In this document: positions 1 to 8,489 of the stretch, in pieces
Position numbering within the stretch: position 1 is the stretch's first letter
Layout: every line of letters starts with the position of its first letter
NCBI GenBank assembly: GCA_964492925.1
Contig: CAZBMF010000001.1
Coordinates: 1-64,000 of the forward strand
Direction of reading: 5' to 3'
From: VMCP01 sp964492925
Lineage (GTDB): Bacteria > Bacteroidota > Bacteroidia > NS11-12g > UBA955
DNA: 64,000 nucleotides
Made by a program: the position numbers and the translations under genes
The notes under the pieces: model-generated
Databases searched by the model: none
What the model was told of the DNA's origin: nothing
Seen by the model: only the letters and a program-made list of their open reading frames with translations

Positions 1-408
1 GCTGCTCAATTGTCCCATTGGATGTGAACCCGTAGGGAATGCTTTAAACATGGCTTCAAGTCCTTCATTTACAAGAGTATGTTCAGCAATTTTATCTTCA
101 AAATCTTTTAATTGCGTTTCGGTAGGCAATTCACCATGCAACAAAAGGTAAGCAACTTCTAGGAAAGAGCATTTGTCGGCCAAATCTTCGATGTTGTAAC
201 CACGGTGGCGTAAAATACCTTCTTCACCATCAAGAAACGTAATTTTGCTGGTGGTAGCACCAGTGTTTTTATATCCGATATCTAAGGTGATATACCCTGT
301 AAGATCTCTTAATTTATTGATATCAATGGCTTTTTCACCTTCTGAACCAAGAATAACGGGCAATTCAATCTCTTTTCCTTCTAGAATAATTTTAGCTGTT
401 TCAGGCAT
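1..408 (-). CDS. gltA: Citrate synthase, N-terminal part (cut by window edge)
   Basis: The first 136 codons of a type II (hexameric-type) citrate synthase are present; the rest lies beyond base 1. The enzyme condenses acetyl-CoA with oxaloacetate at the entry of the TCA cycle in the cytoplasm. The translation begins MPETAKIILEGKEIELPV and contains the family hallmarks GYITLDIGY, then ITFLDGEEGILRHRGY (about residues 52-75), then the YLLLHGELP segment. ATG at 408-406 is the only reasonable start. A very good Bacteroidota promoter lies 39 bases upstream (447-477). The active-site His and Asp residues are in the missing part, so integrity cannot be judged. The family call rests on clear recognition of the N-terminal domain. 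Confidence 0.93.
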   Translation of the reverse strand, partial: MPETAKIILEGKEIELPVILGSEGEKAIDINKLRDLTGYITLDIGYKNTGATTSKITFLDGEEGILRHRGYNIEDLADKCSFLEVAYLLLHGELPTETQLKDFEDKIAEHTLVNEGLEAMFKAFPTGSHPMGQLSS

Positions 409-446
409 AATGTTTTGTGGTGTCTACGTAATTTGTTGAACTATTG

Positions 447-477
447 CAAATATAGATATAACAAACCTTCTTTCAAA
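447..477 (-). promoter_or_regulatory. Promoter for citrate synthase
   Basis: On the minus strand TTTG (477-474) and TATATTTG (454-447) are separated by 19 bases. This matches the Bacteroidota housekeeping consensus TTTG-N19/21-TAnnTTTG. It implies a 5' untranslated region of roughly 30 bases before the ATG at 408. The window 409-510 contains nothing else recognisable. Confidence 0.75.
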
Positions 478-510
478 AAGTTTGGTCGAACATTTGTAAT
501 GTTTTAAAGG

Positions 511-774
511 TTATTTAACACTGCCTTCGGATAGAGCGGTAATTCCTTTGGCTGTCAATTGAAAACGGGTATTTTTGATGCCATCTACATCGAAAGAAAT
601 TTGTCTGATATTTTGCTGGTTAATCGACATAACATACCCATGGTGAAACAACTGACGGATAATGTCAATGCCTACTTTTTCAGGAAGTTTGGATTCTGAA
701 ATTACGGATTCAGCGAGTTCAGCATGAATGAGCAAACCAAGAATTAGCAGCTCGTCGGTGCCAATTTCAAACAT
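511..774 (-). CDS. Small hypothetical protein downstream of lysS
   Basis: An 87-residue protein of unknown function. I chose ATG at 774-772, two bases after the lysS stop. A TTG at 780-778 that overlaps the lysS TGA would add two residues and is also possible. The sequence has a helix-rich N-terminal half (LLILGLLIHAELAESVIS), then an amphipathic helix (IIRQLFHHGYV) followed by two short strand-like pieces (RQISFDVDG, RFQLTAKGITAL). This is the order expected of a small winged-helix fold, but no DNA-binding family is recognisable. The tight junction with lysS suggests co-transcription. No signal peptide or membrane segment is visible. Confidence 0.6.
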   Translation of the reverse strand: MFEIGTDELLILGLLIHAELAESVISESKLPEKVGIDIIRQLFHHGYVMSINQQNIRQISFDVDGIKNTRFQLTAKGITALSEGSVK

Positions 775-776
775 GA

Positions 777-2291
777 TCAATCAAATTTTTCTTGACGCAT
801 TTGAGGGAAGAAAAGCACTTCTTGAATAGATGCTTGATTGGTAAGCATCATGGTCAATCTGTCGATTCCAACCCCTAAACCACTTGTAGGAGGCATTCCG
901 TACTCTAGGGAACGTATGAAGTCTAAATCCATCGCCATGGCTTCTTCGTCACCTCTAGCCGCAAGCAACAACTGTTCTTCAAAGCGGGCTTTTTGTTCAA
1001 TAGGATCATTCAATTCACTGTATGCGTTGGCAATTTCTTTTCCATTTACAAACAATTCAAAACGTTCCACCAAGCCTTCTTTGCTGCGGTGTTTTTTGGT
1101 TAAAGGACTCATTTCGATAGGGTAATCGGTGATAAAAGTTGGTTGGATCAAGTGCTTTTCTGCGGTTGCTCCAAAAATTTCATCCACCAATTTGCCATAT
1201 CCCATTTGCGAGGTTACTTCACAACCAATAGATTTCGCAAATTCACCCATTTCAGCTTCAGATTTGCCTTCAATGTTGAAATTTGCATATTTCATGATGG
1301 CTTCAGCCATGGTTAAGCGTTGGTAAGGACGTGCAAACGATATTTCATTTTCACCCACAACAGCTGTGGTTGTTCCATTTACATCCATTGCACATTTCTC
1401 AATCATTTCCTCCACAAAGTCCATCATCCAGAAATAATCTTTGTATGCAACGTAAATTTCCAATGCTGTGAATTCAGGATTGTGAGTTCTATCAATTCCT
1501 TCGTTTCTGAAGTTTTTAGCAAATTCAAATACACCATCGAAACCACCCACGATCAATCTTTTGAGGTACAACTCATTGGCAATACGCAAAAACAATTTCA
1601 TATCGAGCGCATTGTGATGGGTTTCAAATGGTCTTGCCGCTGCACCACCGTGAATATTTTGCAAAATTGGGGTTTCAACTTCCAAGTATCCTCTGTCGAT
1701 AAACGTAGTTCTTAGACTTTGAATGATTTTGCTTCTCTTGATGAAGGTATTTTTATTTTCAGCATTTACCACCAAATCTACATAACGCATTCTGTAGCGT
1801 GATTCAGGATCAGTGAATGCGTCGTAAATTACCCCATCTTTTTCTTTTGGAAGGGGTAGTGGATTCAAGCATTTCGACAACAGCGTAAAGTTGCTGGCAT
1901 GGATAGAAATTTCACCGGTTTGCGTGGTGAAAACATATCCCTCAACACCAATAAAATCACCAATATCCAGTAATTTCTTGAATACGGTGTTGTACATCTC
2001 TTTGTCTTCGCCTTGGCAAATCTCATCGCGATTTACATATACCTGAATTTTAGAGGTACTGTCTTGAAGCACGGCAAAAGCAGCTTTTCCCATGATTCTT
2101 CTTGCCATCATACGACCAGCTACTACAACCTTTTTAAATTTATCGGGGTTTGATTCAAATTCATCTTTAATTTCAGATGCAGTTGTATTTACCGGATAGA
2201 GTGCAGCTGGATAAGGATCAATACCCATAGCTCGAAGTTGCTCAAGCGATTGGCGACGTAGGATTTGTTGTTCGTTTAATGAAAGTTCCAT
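777..2291 (-). CDS. lysS: Lysyl-tRNA synthetase, class II
   Basis: A 504-residue class II aminoacyl-tRNA synthetase that charges tRNA-Lys in the cytoplasm; the length is normal for bacterial LysRS. The N-terminal OB-fold anticodon-binding domain spans about residues 55-150 (VVVAGRMMARRIMGKAAFAV). The catalytic core carries motif 2 (FRNEGIDRTHNPEFT, near residues 262-276) and motif 3 (GLGVGIDRLTMML, near 475-487). The sequence ends with the family-typical VLFFPQMR. It starts at ATG 2291. It lies 39 bases downstream of lspA with its own -7-like element between them (2303-2310), so it may be transcribed both from ileS and independently. Confidence 0.97.
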   Translation of the reverse strand: MELSLNEQQILRRQSLEQLRAMGIDPYPAALYPVNTTASEIKDEFESNPDKFKKVVVAGRMMARRIMGKAAFAVLQDSTSKIQVYVNRDEICQGEDKEMYNTVFKKLLDIGDFIGVEGYVFTTQTGEISIHASNFTLLSKCLNPLPLPKEKDGVIYDAFTDPESRYRMRYVDLVVNAENKNTFIKRSKIIQSLRTTFIDRGYLEVETPILQNIHGGAAARPFETHHNALDMKLFLRIANELYLKRLIVGGFDGVFEFAKNFRNEGIDRTHNPEFTALEIYVAYKDYFWMMDFVEEMIEKCAMDVNGTTTAVVGENEISFARPYQRLTMAEAIMKYANFNIEGKSEAEMGEFAKSIGCEVTSQMGYGKLVDEIFGATAEKHLIQPTFITDYPIEMSPLTKKHRSKEGLVERFELFVNGKEIANAYSELNDPIEQKARFEEQLLLAARGDEEAMAMDLDFIRSLEYGMPPTSGLGVGIDRLTMMLTNQASIQEVLFFPQMRQEKFD

Positions 2292-2302
2292 GGAAATGTG
2301 TG

Positions 2303-2310
2303 CAAAATTA
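2303..2310 (-). promoter_or_regulatory. Possible -7 element for lysS
   Basis: The minus strand reads TAATTTTG, matching TAnnTTTG, 11 bases before the lysS ATG. No clear TTTG box lies 19-23 bases further upstream, so this is half a promoter only. Confidence 0.35.
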
Positions 2311-2330
2311 ACTTTTGTATGCGGAAACGA

Positions 2331-3083
2331 CTAATTTTCGGGTTGATTTATTTCTGAATTGCTGTTATTCTCTTCATTTTGAACAGGGTTTACAGTTTCA
2401 GTTTCAGGGGTTGATTTTTTCTCAAAAAGGATGGCTGGAGATGGAAGAGAGAATTTTTTCTGACCTACAATCATGATGGCAACACCCACAGTGATGCAGG
2501 CATCGGCGAAGTTCCAGATTGGGGCAAAAAACACAAAAAATTCACCTCCCCAAATTGGCAACCATGAGGGTAATACACCTTCCCACATTGGAGCGTAAAA
2601 CATGTCTACCACTTGTCCTTTAAACCATTGTCCTGGATAAGTATTGATGTAATGACTGGTAGTTTCCCAAGGAAGCATGGCACGATCACCGAAATAATAT
2701 CCGTAAAATACAGAATCAATGATGTTGCCAATGGCCCCAGCTAATACCAAAGAAACAGCGATCAACAGACCAGTGTGTTCTTTTTTGCGAATGATAGCGC
2801 AAAGGTAGTAGATGCCAAAAATGGAAACGATGATTCTAAAAAATGTGAGAAAAAGTTTGCCAACGGTACCCCCTCCGAAGAGTTTCATACCGTAAGCCAT
2901 TCCATCATTTTCAATGAAATACAGTTTGAACCAATTTCCGAAGATGGGCACTGTTTCACCATAGATAAAATGTGTTTTGATATAAATCTTGATAATTTGA
3001 TCAATGATGATGGCAGCAAAGAGCACGCCAAAAGACCACCAAAATTTTGGTGAATTGTACCATTTTGAATGTTGAGCGTTCAA
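2331..3083 (-). CDS. lspA: Lipoprotein signal peptidase (signal peptidase II), long form
   Basis: An integral membrane aspartyl protease that removes signal peptides from prolipoproteins. Four hydrophobic segments are visible (about residues 14-32, 76-97, 104-123 and 184-206). The conserved pieces are GNIIDSVFYG (Asp123), VVDMF (Asp160, catalytic by alignment with the family) and NFADACITVG (Asp194, catalytic). Length is 250 residues against about 160-170 in proteobacteria. The extra material sits between GNIID and VVD, between VVD and NFAD, and in an acidic Asn/Glu-rich C-terminal tail. Long forms are usual in Bacteroidota. It starts four bases after the dksA-like gene, so both are probably one transcription unit with ileS. 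Confidence 0.93.
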   Translation of the reverse strand: MNAQHSKWYNSPKFWWSFGVLFAAIIIDQIIKIYIKTHFIYGETVPIFGNWFKLYFIENDGMAYGMKLFGGGTVGKLFLTFFRIIVSIFGIYYLCAIIRKKEHTGLLIAVSLVLAGAIGNIIDSVFYGYYFGDRAMLPWETTSHYINTYPGQWFKGQVVDMFYAPMWEGVLPSWLPIWGGEFFVFFAPIWNFADACITVGVAIMIVGQKKFSLPSPAILFEKKSTPETETVNPVQNEENNSNSEINQPEN

Positions 3084-3087
3084 AAGA

Positions 3088-3459
3088 TTACTTTTTTAAT
3101 TTGGCTTCAATGGTTTGTGTGGTATGAGGAACTGCGCGCAAACGTTCTTTAGGTATCAATTTGCCTGTAGTTTTACAGATACCATAGGTTTTATTTTGAA
3201 TTCTCACCAAAGCCGCTTCTAAGTTTTTGATAAACTTTAATTGGTGTGCTGCCAGTTGGTTTAAATTTTCTTTTTCGGCAGTATCGGCACCATCATCCAA
3301 TGTCAAATAATTGTTGTTGGTACTGTCGGCACCGTTCTCATTACCGTCTTTTAAGTTGCTCTGCAAGGTTCTGAACTCAGCTTTTGCAACATCCATTTTT
3401 TGCAAAATGATTTCTTTGAATTCTTCCAATTCTTCGTCGGTGTAACGTGTTTTTTCCAT
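3088..3459 (-). CDS. TraR/DksA-family protein without a zinc-binding cysteine set
   Basis: A 123-residue DksA/TraR-like protein. The N-terminal two thirds are charged and helical, as expected for the coiled coil that enters the RNA polymerase secondary channel. The C-terminus holds the family signature TYGICKTTGKLIPKERLRAVPHT. Canonical DksA has four zinc-ligand cysteines; here only one (in GIC) remains, and the CxxC partner is Thr. This cysteine-poor form is common in Bacteroidota and such proteins are usually annotated as TraR/DksA regulators. The gene sits between ileS (19 bases upstream) and lspA (4 bases downstream). A role in stringent-response-type control is inferred from the family, not shown here. 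Confidence 0.88.
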   Translation of the reverse strand: MEKTRYTDEELEEFKEIILQKMDVAKAEFRTLQSNLKDGNENGADSTNNNYLTLDDGADTAEKENLNQLAAHQLKFIKNLEAALVRIQNKTYGICKTTGKLIPKERLRAVPHTTQTIEAKLKK

Positions 3460-3478
3460 GTTATTGACTGGTTTTTAA

Positions 3479-6400
3479 TCAGTTAGATTTAGTTAAATTT
3501 AAGTAAACAGCTTCCTCATTTACATCTGTTTCGTGGGTTTTACACCCACTATCAAAGGCAATTTCGGTTGCAAGAACTTCACTGCAAATATACGCGTTAA
3601 ATTCTTTTACGCTGATGTTAAGTTGTTCAGAGCCAGAATATTCAACTTTGATTTTGTCGGTTACTTCAAAACCTAAGTCTTTTCTTAAATTCTGAATTCT
3701 GTTTACCAATTCTCTGGCCATGCCTTCCTGCATCAAACTTTCTGTAATGGTAATATCCAAAGCCACAGTGGTGTCGCCCTCCGATGTTACCAACCATCCC
3801 GGCATGTCTTGAGTCAAAATATCTACATCCACTGCATTTAATGTGAATGTTTCATTGTTCAACAAAACATCAATTTTACCATTCACTTCAATCTCGCGAA
3901 TTTGCTCTTGCGTGAAGGCTTCTATGATGGCCGACATTGCTTTCATGTGTGGACCCAAGATTTTCCCCAGTGTTTTAAAATTAGGCTTTATCTTCTTAAC
4001 CAGTAATGCGTTATCAGCGTCGATGTATTCAATTTCTTTCACATTTACTTCACTCTTGATCAAATCGGCAACATGGTCTATTTGAGACTTCATTTGCGGA
4101 CTTAACGCCGGAATGAGCATTTTTTGCAGTGGTTGACGAACCTTGATTTTTTCTTTCTTTCTGAGGGACAATACTAAGCTACAAACGGTTTGTGCTCTCT
4201 GCATTTGCATTTCAAGTTCAGTTTGAATGTAACTTGAATTTACAGCTGGCCAATTGGTTAAATGGACTGATTTAGGAGCTTTGTTTTCAGCAATAATTGG
4301 CGCATTTAGGTTGCGGTATAACCAATCTGAGAAGAATGGGCTAATTGGCGACATCATTCTACAAACAGTGTCGAGGCAAGTGTATAAGGTTTCGTATGCC
4401 GCCTGTTTGTCGGCATTCATTTCACCTTTCCAAAATACCCTGCGAGATAAACGAACGTACCAGTTGCTCAGTTGCTCACTAACGAATTCTTCAATGGCTC
4501 TTGCTGCTTTCGTAGGATCGTAATCGTCTAAGGCATCCGTAACTTCCAATACCAATGAGTTGAGTTTACTTAAGATCCATCTGTCTAATTCTGAACGACT
4601 TTCAACTGGAGTTTGGTGATTTTCGCGGAAAATAAACTGATCAATATTTGCATAAATCGCAAAGAAACTATAGGTATTGTAAAGTGTTCCCAAGAATTTC
4701 CTTTGAGATTCTACAACACCATCAGTGTCGAATTTCAAGTTATCCCAAGGTTGAGAATTGGTAGACATATACCAACGCAGTGCATCGGCTCCGTATTTCT
4801 CAACTGTTTCGAATGGATCAACGGCATTTCCTAAGCGTTTGCTCATTTTATTGCCGTTTTTGTCTAACACCAATCCATTGGCAATCACATTTTTGAAGGC
4901 AACTTCATCAAACAACATTACACCAATGGCGTGAAGTGTAAAGAACCATCCGCGTGTTTGATCCACTCCTTCTGCAATGAAATCGGCAGGGAAATTCTTT
5001 TCAAAAATATCTTTGTTTTCAAATGGCCAATGCCATTGTGCATAAGGCATTGCTCCACTATCGAACCAAACGTCAATTAAATCTGTTTCACGGGTCATTG
5101 GTTTTCCTGAAGGACTCACCAAAGTAATACGGTCAACATACGGACGGTGCAAATCTAACGTTGCTTCATCTGGATTTTGATTGAGGTTTAATGTGGTATT
5201 TGCTTTTAAAATCTCAGATTTTAATTCTTCAATACTGCCAATACAAATTTCTTCAGAACCGTCTTCGGTTCTCCAAATTGGCAATGGGGTTCCCCAAAAT
5301 CTTGAACGGCTCAAATTCCAATCCACTAAGTTCTCTAACCAGTTGCCAAAACGGCCTTCACCGGTACTTTTTGGCTTCCAGTTGATGGTTTTATTGAGTT
5401 CAACCAAACGGTCTTTAACAGCGGTAGTTTTGATGAACCAACTTTCGAGAGGGTAGTATAAAATAGGCTTGTCGGTTCTCCAACAATGAGGGTAAGTATG
5501 TTCGTATTTTTCTACTTTGAACGCTTTATTTTCGGTTTTAAGTTTGATGGAAATTCTCTCATCAACGCTTAGATATTTATCGCGGCCTTGTTTTTTCGTT
5601 TCCTCAGCTTTTTCTTCTTCTGTGAGGTAGGCTTCTTTTACGAATTCATTTGCAAAATCGGTCACACACTCAAGGAAACGACCTTTTTTATCAACCAAAG
5701 TGAGGGCACCTATGCCATTTTCTTTGGCGGTTCTAAAGTCATCTGCACCAAAACTAGGGGCAATATGTACAATACCAGTACCATCTTCAGTGCTCACAAA
5801 ATCTCCAATTACCACTTTAAATGCATCGCCGGAATCAGGTTGTGCATAGGGCAATAATTGTTCGTAACGTGCACCAGCAAGGTCTTTACCCAAGGTGGTT
5901 TTCAAAATTTTCCAAGGGATATTTTTTTGGCCGGTAGTATATCCCTCAAAATCACCATTCTCATTTTCTGCTGAGAAGTATTTTCCTTTAAGGGCATCTG
6001 CAATTGTTACAACAATTGGCGCTCCGGTGTATTGGTTAAAAGTTTGAATATCAACGTATTCTATTTTTTCACCAACAGCCAATGCAGTATTACTTGGTAA
6101 GGTCCACGGGGTGGTTGTCCAAGCCAAGAAGTATTCATTTTCCGTATTAACCTTTTTGAATTGGGCCACAATGGTGGTATCTTTTACATTTTGGTAAGTA
6201 CCGGGTTGGTTAAGTTCATGAGAACTCAAACCAGTTCCAGCCGCTGGTGAAAACGGTTGAATGGTATATCCTTTATACAAAAATCCTTTTTTGTGCAATT
6301 GTTGTAGCAAATGCCAAAGGGTTTCAATGTAGTTGTTTTCGTAGGTGATGTATGGATCATTTAAGTCAACCCAAAATCCAATACGGTGTGTAAGTTCATC

Positions 6401-6790
6401 CCATTTATCTTTGAACATGAGAACGTCGGTTCTACATTCTTTGTTGTAGTCTTCGAGGGATATTTTGGTACCAATATCTTCTTTTCTGATGCCCAAACGT
6501 TTTTCCACTTGCAATTCAATAGGCAATCCATGGGTATCCCAACCAGCTTTTCTAGCAACTCTGTACCCTTGAAGGGTTTTGTAGCGACAAAAAATATCTT
6601 TCATGGCGCGTGCCATTACGTGGTGAATACCAGGCATACCGTTTGCGGAAGGAGGACCTTCGAAAAAGGTGAAAGGTTGATTTTCTGGGCGTTGGTCAAC
6701 GCTTAATTGAAAGATATTGTGAGAATCCCAGAACTCAAGGATTTCTTTTTCAATCTCAGGCCAATTAAGGTTTTTAAGGGTTGAATACAT
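3479..6790 (-). CDS. ileS: Isoleucyl-tRNA synthetase with GxHH signature variant
   Basis: A 1103-residue class I synthetase that charges tRNA-Ile. The Rossmann-fold signature that normally reads HxGH is Gly-Ile-His-His here (residues 54-57, bases 6620-6631), after the conserved GPPSANGMP. The second signature, KMSKR, is intact (bases 4835-4849). The editing (CP1) domain carries the TTPWTLPSN segment near residue 225. The C-terminal part holds the tRNA-binding helical domain (WYVRLSRRVFW) and a long eukaryote-like extension. Size and motif type fit the IleRS2 class, members of which are known for mupirocin tolerance. It has its own strong promoter (6820-6851) and heads the ileS-dksA-lspA run. 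Confidence 0.97.
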   Translation of the reverse strand: MYSTLKNLNWPEIEKEILEFWDSHNIFQLSVDQRPENQPFTFFEGPPSANGMPGIHHVMARAMKDIFCRYKTLQGYRVARKAGWDTHGLPIELQVEKRLGIRKEDIGTKISLEDYNKECRTDVLMFKDKWDELTHRIGFWVDLNDPYITYENNYIETLWHLLQQLHKKGFLYKGYTIQPFSPAAGTGLSSHELNQPGTYQNVKDTTIVAQFKKVNTENEYFLAWTTTPWTLPSNTALAVGEKIEYVDIQTFNQYTGAPIVVTIADALKGKYFSAENENGDFEGYTTGQKNIPWKILKTTLGKDLAGARYEQLLPYAQPDSGDAFKVVIGDFVSTEDGTGIVHIAPSFGADDFRTAKENGIGALTLVDKKGRFLECVTDFANEFVKEAYLTEEEKAEETKKQGRDKYLSVDERISIKLKTENKAFKVEKYEHTYPHCWRTDKPILYYPLESWFIKTTAVKDRLVELNKTINWKPKSTGEGRFGNWLENLVDWNLSRSRFWGTPLPIWRTEDGSEEICIGSIEELKSEILKANTTLNLNQNPDEATLDLHRPYVDRITLVSPSGKPMTRETDLIDVWFDSGAMPYAQWHWPFENKDIFEKNFPADFIAEGVDQTRGWFFTLHAIGVMLFDEVAFKNVIANGLVLDKNGNKMSKRLGNAVDPFETVEKYGADALRWYMSTNSQPWDNLKFDTDGVVESQRKFLGTLYNTYSFFAIYANIDQFIFRENHQTPVESRSELDRWILSKLNSLVLEVTDALDDYDPTKAARAIEEFVSEQLSNWYVRLSRRVFWKGEMNADKQAAYETLYTCLDTVCRMMSPISPFFSDWLYRNLNAPIIAENKAPKSVHLTNWPAVNSSYIQTELEMQMQRAQTVCSLVLSLRKKEKIKVRQPLQKMLIPALSPQMKSQIDHVADLIKSEVNVKEIEYIDADNALLVKKIKPNFKTLGKILGPHMKAMSAIIEAFTQEQIREIEVNGKIDVLLNNETFTLNAVDVDILTQDMPGWLVTSEGDTTVALDITITESLMQEGMARELVNRIQNLRKDLGFEVTDKIKVEYSGSEQLNISVKEFNAYICSEVLATEIAFDSGCKTHETDVNEEAVYLNLTKSN

Positions 6791-6819
6791 GGATAAACTG
6801 AATTAAATGAATAAAGGTG

Positions 6820-6851
6820 CAAAAATAGGCGATTTTTACATGAGTAGCAAA
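6820..6851 (-). promoter_or_regulatory. Promoter for ileS
   Basis: On the minus strand TTTG (6851-6848) and TATTTTTG (6827-6820) are separated by 20 bases, an almost ideal Bacteroidota promoter, ending 29 bases before the ileS ATG. The upstream box lies inside the T-rich tail of the preceding terminator (6856-6880). Confidence 0.78.
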
Positions 6852-6855
6852 AGAA

Positions 6856-6880
6856 AAGGGGTGCATTGTTTGCACCCCTT
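6856..6880 (-). terminator. Rho-independent terminator of the secreted hydrolase-like gene
   Basis: A perfect 10-bp inverted repeat (AAGGGGTGCA / TGCACCCCTT) with a 5-base loop. On the minus strand it is followed by TTCTTTT. It lies 27 bases after the stop codon of the 6908-8422 gene and just before the ileS promoter. Confidence 0.82.
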
Positions 6881-6907
6881 TAATAACAGTATATAAATAC
6901 GTTAAGA

Positions 6908-8422
6908 TTATTCGATAATCAATTTTTTGGTTCCGGTACCATTGTCAAATTGCATTTGAACAACGTATAAACCAGTAGGCAAATTTAAGTTGTATACATT
7001 ATGGTTTCCAGTAACAACTAATTTTTGAACCAATCTGCCGTTCATGTCGAAAATTTGAGCAGTTCTTAATTTGTTGTTTTCCCAGTTGTTGTGAATCACC
7101 AAATGATTTTTGGTTGGGTTAGGAGCAATGGTTACATTAGAACCTAAGTTTTTATCTTCAACACCAACACTTGCAACCAAACCTAAAGTAACTGCAATAC
7201 GAGGAGCCAAGAAGTGCTGCAAAGTATCGATATGCAACAATGCACGGTTTTTGCTCATGTATGGGTTAGCAGCTTTTGCACCACCTAAAATTACAGGAAC
7301 GTTATAGTATTGAGGAGGCAACATTTTAATTTTGTTTGTATCCCACCATTCGTAAGGACCAGATGCATTCAACATGCCAACAACAGGGTAAAGACCATCA
7401 ATACCTTCGTTGAAAACATTTGCCGCACGGGTGTAATCGTCCATTACTTTTCCTTTGTAAGGAGCAGTGTTTCCTAAACGTTGGCAACGTGCCATAACAT
7501 CATGACCACCAGAAACTTCAACAACTTGAAGGGTTGTTCCGGGTACGTTTACCATACCTGTAGTATATGGAGCAAATGGATCATAAACAGAATGTGACCA
7601 GATCAATGGAATTTCACCAGCTTCCATCCAAGAACTATCTCCCAACGCACCACCAATTGCAAAAGCAACTTGAGCATTCGAAGTGTGACCTGGAGTATTT
7701 GCCATGTTGAATCCAGGGTATCCACCGAAACCGAATCGGTTACCCCAAATTGTATCGTTTACAAATACAGCACCAGTAGCTGGATCTCTGAATTTTGCAA
7801 TTTTGATTTCGCTTTGCTTATCGATTGATGCAAAAGCAGATGTAATATAAGAACCAGTTCCTTGACCACCAGCACAAATTTTGCTGGTGTCTACGTCAAA
7901 AGTATTGCCAAAAGAAGCTACATTAGATTTGAACCAACGGATACAAGAACCCAAATCTTGAACACCTTTGTATGCTGCGTTGATAATGGTAGATCTACGA
8001 ACGTTTTCATCTTGGGATGTTGGATTCCAACCTTGTCTGTAAGTAATGCTTGCCACTACATAACCTTTTTGAGCAAATTGACGACACATTTCAACTGTTG
8101 CGCTGTCATCTTTTGCACCAACAGGTGAATTGTTGATGTAGCGAGGTAGGAAGCTACCGGTGTGTAAATAAATAATCAATGGACGATTTTTTGAACCATC
8201 GTTTGGAGCATAAATGTCCATTTTCAATGATTCAAGTTTGAATTGTGGACCCGGTTTGGTTGTGTCGATGTCACCATACAATACTGTATAGTTTTGAGCA
8301 TAAGTGACATTCTGAGTTTCAGAGATTTGAGAACGATTTAGTACGTTGTCAACAAATCTTGTTTGAGCGTTTGCACAAATCGCTGTTAACGTAAGTGATA
8401 ACAGAAGTAATTGTTTTTTCAT
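6908..8422 (-). CDS. T9SS-exported alpha/beta-hydrolase-like protein lacking the nucleophile serine
   Basis: A 504-residue exported protein. A signal peptide (residues 1-19, ending CANA before Gln20) is followed by an alpha/beta-hydrolase-like domain of the esterase/lipase type: PLIIYLHTGSF (oxyanion region, 81-91), YVVASITYRQGW (121-132), VQDLGSCIRWFKSN (154-167), then the nucleophile-elbow region CAGGQGTGS (183-191). The nucleophile position is Gly188 where Ser is expected. A candidate acid (Asp281) and His307 (SGGHD) are present. Residues from about 428 form a type A T9SS sorting domain (IAPNPTKNHLVIHN ... GLYVVQM ... KKLIIE), so it should be exported and anchored or released by the gliding/PorSS system. 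It lies 67 bases after a TonB receptor gene but has its own promoter and terminator. It could be a non-catalytic binding protein. Confidence 0.85.
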   Translation of the reverse strand: MKKQLLLLSLTLTAICANAQTRFVDNVLNRSQISETQNVTYAQNYTVLYGDIDTTKPGPQFKLESLKMDIYAPNDGSKNRPLIIYLHTGSFLPRYINNSPVGAKDDSATVEMCRQFAQKGYVVASITYRQGWNPTSQDENVRRSTIINAAYKGVQDLGSCIRWFKSNVASFGNTFDVDTSKICAGGQGTGSYITSAFASIDKQSEIKIAKFRDPATGAVFVNDTIWGNRFGFGGYPGFNMANTPGHTSNAQVAFAIGGALGDSSWMEAGEIPLIWSHSVYDPFAPYTTGMVNVPGTTLQVVEVSGGHDVMARCQRLGNTAPYKGKVMDDYTRAANVFNEGIDGLYPVVGMLNASGPYEWWDTNKIKMLPPQYYNVPVILGGAKAANPYMSKNRALLHIDTLQHFLAPRIAVTLGLVASVGVEDKNLGSNVTIAPNPTKNHLVIHNNWENNKLRTAQIFDMNGRLVQKLVVTGNHNVYNLNLPTGLYVVQMQFDNGTGTKKLIIE

Positions 8423-8458
8423 ATAGATTAGTTTGATAATGTTTGTGTTAAATTATAA

Positions 8459-8488
8459 CAAATGTATTCTTTAAATTTTAAATATCAA
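8459..8488 (-). promoter_or_regulatory. Promoter for the T9SS hydrolase-like gene
   Basis: On the minus strand TTG (8488-8486) and TACATTTG (8466-8459) are 19 bases apart, matching the Bacteroidota consensus. The box sits immediately after the stop codon of the upstream TonB receptor gene, so the exported protein can be expressed independently of it. Confidence 0.68.
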
Positions 8489-8489
8489 G

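Noticed and set aside
5181..5456. Plus-strand ORFs inside ileS, lysS and the TonB receptor gene
   Set aside because: They lie opposite strongly conserved genes and show no family features; they are frame shadows.
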